The position numbers and the translations under genes were made by a program. A stretch of DNA of 64,000 bases, from positions 217,976,592-218,040,591 of the forward strand of contig CM046882.1 in assembly GCA_025667525.1 (NCBI GenBank), written 5' to 3'. The notes below the pieces were generated by a model. That model ran no database searches, had not been told where the DNA came from, and was given only the letters and a program-made list of their open reading frames with translations. This document shows, one piece after another, positions 61,879 to 64,000 of the stretch (positions are counted from its first letter, which is position 1; every line of letters starts with the position of its first letter). The stretch is from Glebionis coronaria (lineage: Eukaryota > Streptophyta > Magnoliopsida > Asterales > Asteraceae).

Positions 61879-62448
61879 TGTTGAGTCAAAAAGTTGATGC
61901 GGCAGAAACTCAAAAACGAAGAAAACATGAAGGCATTTGTCTAAGCGTTGACAAGTGTAATCCAGGCGTTGTCAAGAGCAAATTAGGCGTTGACAGAAGT
62001 CAACATTGAGAAGGATTGTCAAGTGCAATCCAAGCATTGTCACATGCAATCCAAGCATTGACAGAAACATTGACAAAGTTGTTGGAAACTTCTATTTAGA
62101 TAAGTATGCTGAATATATTCTGTATTAGTTTATTTGAATAGAAGATATGCATGTTTATTTGATATTATCTCTTGTAAACCCTATTCCTTACACTATAAAA
62201 GGAACCAAGGGTATTAGGTTTTATTCATAACTTTCATATACAATGTAAACCTAAAGGGTGTGTCAACTAGGTGTGGGATTCAATGTATACACACCTAGTG
62301 GTTGTTTGTTATTAATATAATGAACAATTGTTTGTTTAATTCATGTGTTTTGTGCCTAAACACCTTGTTAATGTGTGGTGTTCTAATTTCGCTTTGATTA
62401 TCTAATCATATGAACATGATGCATTCCTAGTAGCTAAAAGATTCGAGG
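61879..62448 (+). repeat. Sire-NA 3' LTR, truncated at its 3' end
   Basis: Starts TGTTGAGTC and follows the 5' LTR to gattcgagg, then joins Gypsy-A2 sequence. TATA at 62194-62202. It keeps the 21-bp repeat block (61944-62075). Confidence 0.88.
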
Positions 62449-64000
62449 TCTCGCGGGTCGGGTATCTTGTAAGGTTAGGTTTGTCATCATAAGCAACCTC
62501 AAACCTAAAAGACATGTACAACTCACAATGGGTGTATGTCGGGTATCTTCATCCCAAACCCTACCTACAGATGTTCTTCTTATATTTAGATCTTAACAAG
62601 ATTCGATCTCGATCCCAACACGATAATTATGAATTATAATCTCTCTAAAGGAAAACGATTATCTCGTTCATTACCAAAGGTCAATCATTCAAACATAAAA
62701 CAAGACTTTTGTTGTTTGTATGATTACTTTACCTCGTCCCTTCGATTGGGGTGGTAAACAGTACTCTCATCAAGATTCGTTTCCAATGACTTCTGAACAA
62801 ATCTCTAGAAATTCGATGCGAAGCGAGGATCTTGATAGAGATGATCGATACAGGCACACTATGCTTACAAAAATTCTTTAAATACAAGAGAGTCAACTTC
62901 TCCATCGAGAATCTATCATTAACGGTAATGATATTAATAGATTTGGTCAGTCTGTCGATGATGACCCAAATCGAATCAAATTTAGATGATGACCTTCACA
63001 GTATTTAGACGTTTACTAATGTATGAGGCGATGTATGCCTTCATAATTTATCATTAGTACAACTTCTTTAGATAAAGATACATTTAATCAGAAATGACAT
63101 CAATAGAATACTTATACTTACGAGATTCCAACATGACTAAATCTCGAAATCCTCCATATTTAGGCAACCAAAAGTGGCCTTTTATACATTTAACGCCATC
63201 GGTTTCTCAATTCAATGGTTCACATTAGCCGCGAACCCCTTTTATTATCTATGTTATCCTTTTTACAAGCATCAACTATTTTTAAATTGCTCGGCAATTT
63301 ATTTTGCACAGTCATTACTAAGGAACACATCCTATTTGATTCTTTATCTTTTCTACATAATGTGTTAGTATCTACATTCACCTTCCCCGATGAAATAAAT
63401 ATTATGAACGCGTTCATTTAAAAATTATTTCTTCATTTTTTTATGTTTTAATTTCGTCTCAATTATTATTTTCATCAGTTTTGTTCAATCTGACGTTTAA
63501 AGCGTCGATAAATATTACAAGTAATTAAATAATAAATATTTAATTTTTATGAAACGTAATAGTAAAAGTTTTTAAATTTCTCAGTTCGTCCAATTATAGA
63601 AAATAATTATTAAGATCCGTAATTGTTCGAAAATCTTTGTTTATACATTGGTCAAAATTTTCTTAGTTGAAAAATAATAATTTTCGTTCCAAATTCTAAA
63701 TCATGGTTTAAATGGTTTCCTCAATACCTCATAGGTTGTCTTGAGGTATACACAAACATCTACTCCTAAGGTAGTTTAGTTAAATGATCTGGTTATAAGG
63801 GAATGATTCTTTAAAAATCCTTTGATAAAATATCTGTTAAAATATTTTTACACTTTCTTTTTGGTATAACCCAAAGCCTTAATGACTCTAATTTTTGAAA
63901 AGTCAATATAGATTTCACTACCATTAATTACACGGTCATTTAATGTAAAGGATTAAGCATTAAATCACATGTTAAATATTCTAGGTACAGGTTTTCATTG
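62449..64000 (-). pseudogene. Gypsy-A2 interior with integrase relic
   Basis: The minus strand at 62730-62990 encodes a degraded integrase core parallel to 15518-15790 (IDRLTKS, NDRFSMEK, VPVSIIS). It carries the same loss of the second catalytic Asp as Gypsy-A1, so that change predates both copies. The rest, 63000-64000, follows A1 15830-16850. No open frame of note. Confidence 0.7.

Larger units (their letters stand above)
58834..62448 (+). mobile_element. Sire-NA: non-autonomous Sirevirus-like LTR element
   Basis: LTRs 58834-59418 and 61879-62448 (about 97% alike by eye), tRNA-iMet primer site TGGTATCAGAGCC at 59423-59435 and several purine tracts before the 3' LTR. The 2.4-kb interior (59419-61878) has no gag or pol signature, so the element needs proteins in trans. 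The 3' LTR lacks its last roughly 18 bases, and about 14 bases of target are missing compared with Gypsy-A1 15222-15236, so no duplication is visible. Confidence 0.85.
55029..64000 (-). mobile_element. Gypsy-A2: second Gypsy-A element, interrupted by Sire-NA, running off the window
   Basis: LTR 55029-58276, then interior 58277-58833 and 62449-64000, which match Gypsy-A1 14666-15222 and 15237-16850 in order. The left flank is Copia-2. The other LTR and the target duplication lie outside. Confidence 0.88.

Overview
The window looks like plant nuclear heterochromatin, probably from a eudicot of the Asteraceae. The grounds are AT-rich sequence, long (TA)n microsatellites, nested LTR retrotransposons with tRNA-iMet-type primer sites, and a Copia third ORF of a kind I associate with Asteraceae genomes (memory, not a search). 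I see no intact host gene, tRNA, rRNA or CRISPR array. About nine tenths of the window is transposable element, and every pol gene seen is broken.

Layout. 1 to about 9330: 3' part of an Athila-like Ty3/Gypsy element (Gypsy-1, +) with gag, protease, RT, RNase H, integrase, a long non-coding tail and the 3' LTR from 7381. 10952-11244: fragment of a BUD13-like splicing-factor gene, continued at 34799-34840. It is split by a complete Tekay/Del-like Gypsy element (Gypsy-A1, -, 11245-34793, 5-bp duplication atatc). The 5' LTR of Gypsy-A1 is itself split by a complete Sirevirus-like Copia (Copia-1, -, 22452-34140, duplication taagt). 35652-36509: candidate non-autonomous Helitron. 38098-40251: (TA)n tracts carrying two terminal-inverted-repeat elements. 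About 40550-55028: 3' part of a second Sirevirus-like element (Copia-2, -). Its third ORF is split by a long-LTR Gypsy (Gypsy-B, -, 42606-53774, duplication ggagc). 55029-64000: second copy of Gypsy-A (Gypsy-A2, -, running off the window), split by a non-autonomous Sirevirus-like element (Sire-NA, +, 58834-62448).

Order of events, from nesting: BUD13 locus, then Gypsy-A1, then Copia-1; and Copia-2, then Gypsy-B and Gypsy-A2 independently, then Sire-NA into Gypsy-A2. Three insertions have exact 5-bp target duplications, which fixes their ends to the base.

The most unusual signal is a short motif, RCGYTGACAAG on the element sense strand. It recurs with a 21-nt (7-codon) spacing in the LTRs, untranslated regions and coding regions of Copia-1, and again in the LTRs and interior of the otherwise different Sire-NA. 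It is always in sense orientation. In Copia-1 coding DNA it is kept in one reading frame (N/S-V/A-D-K). I know of no published description of it.
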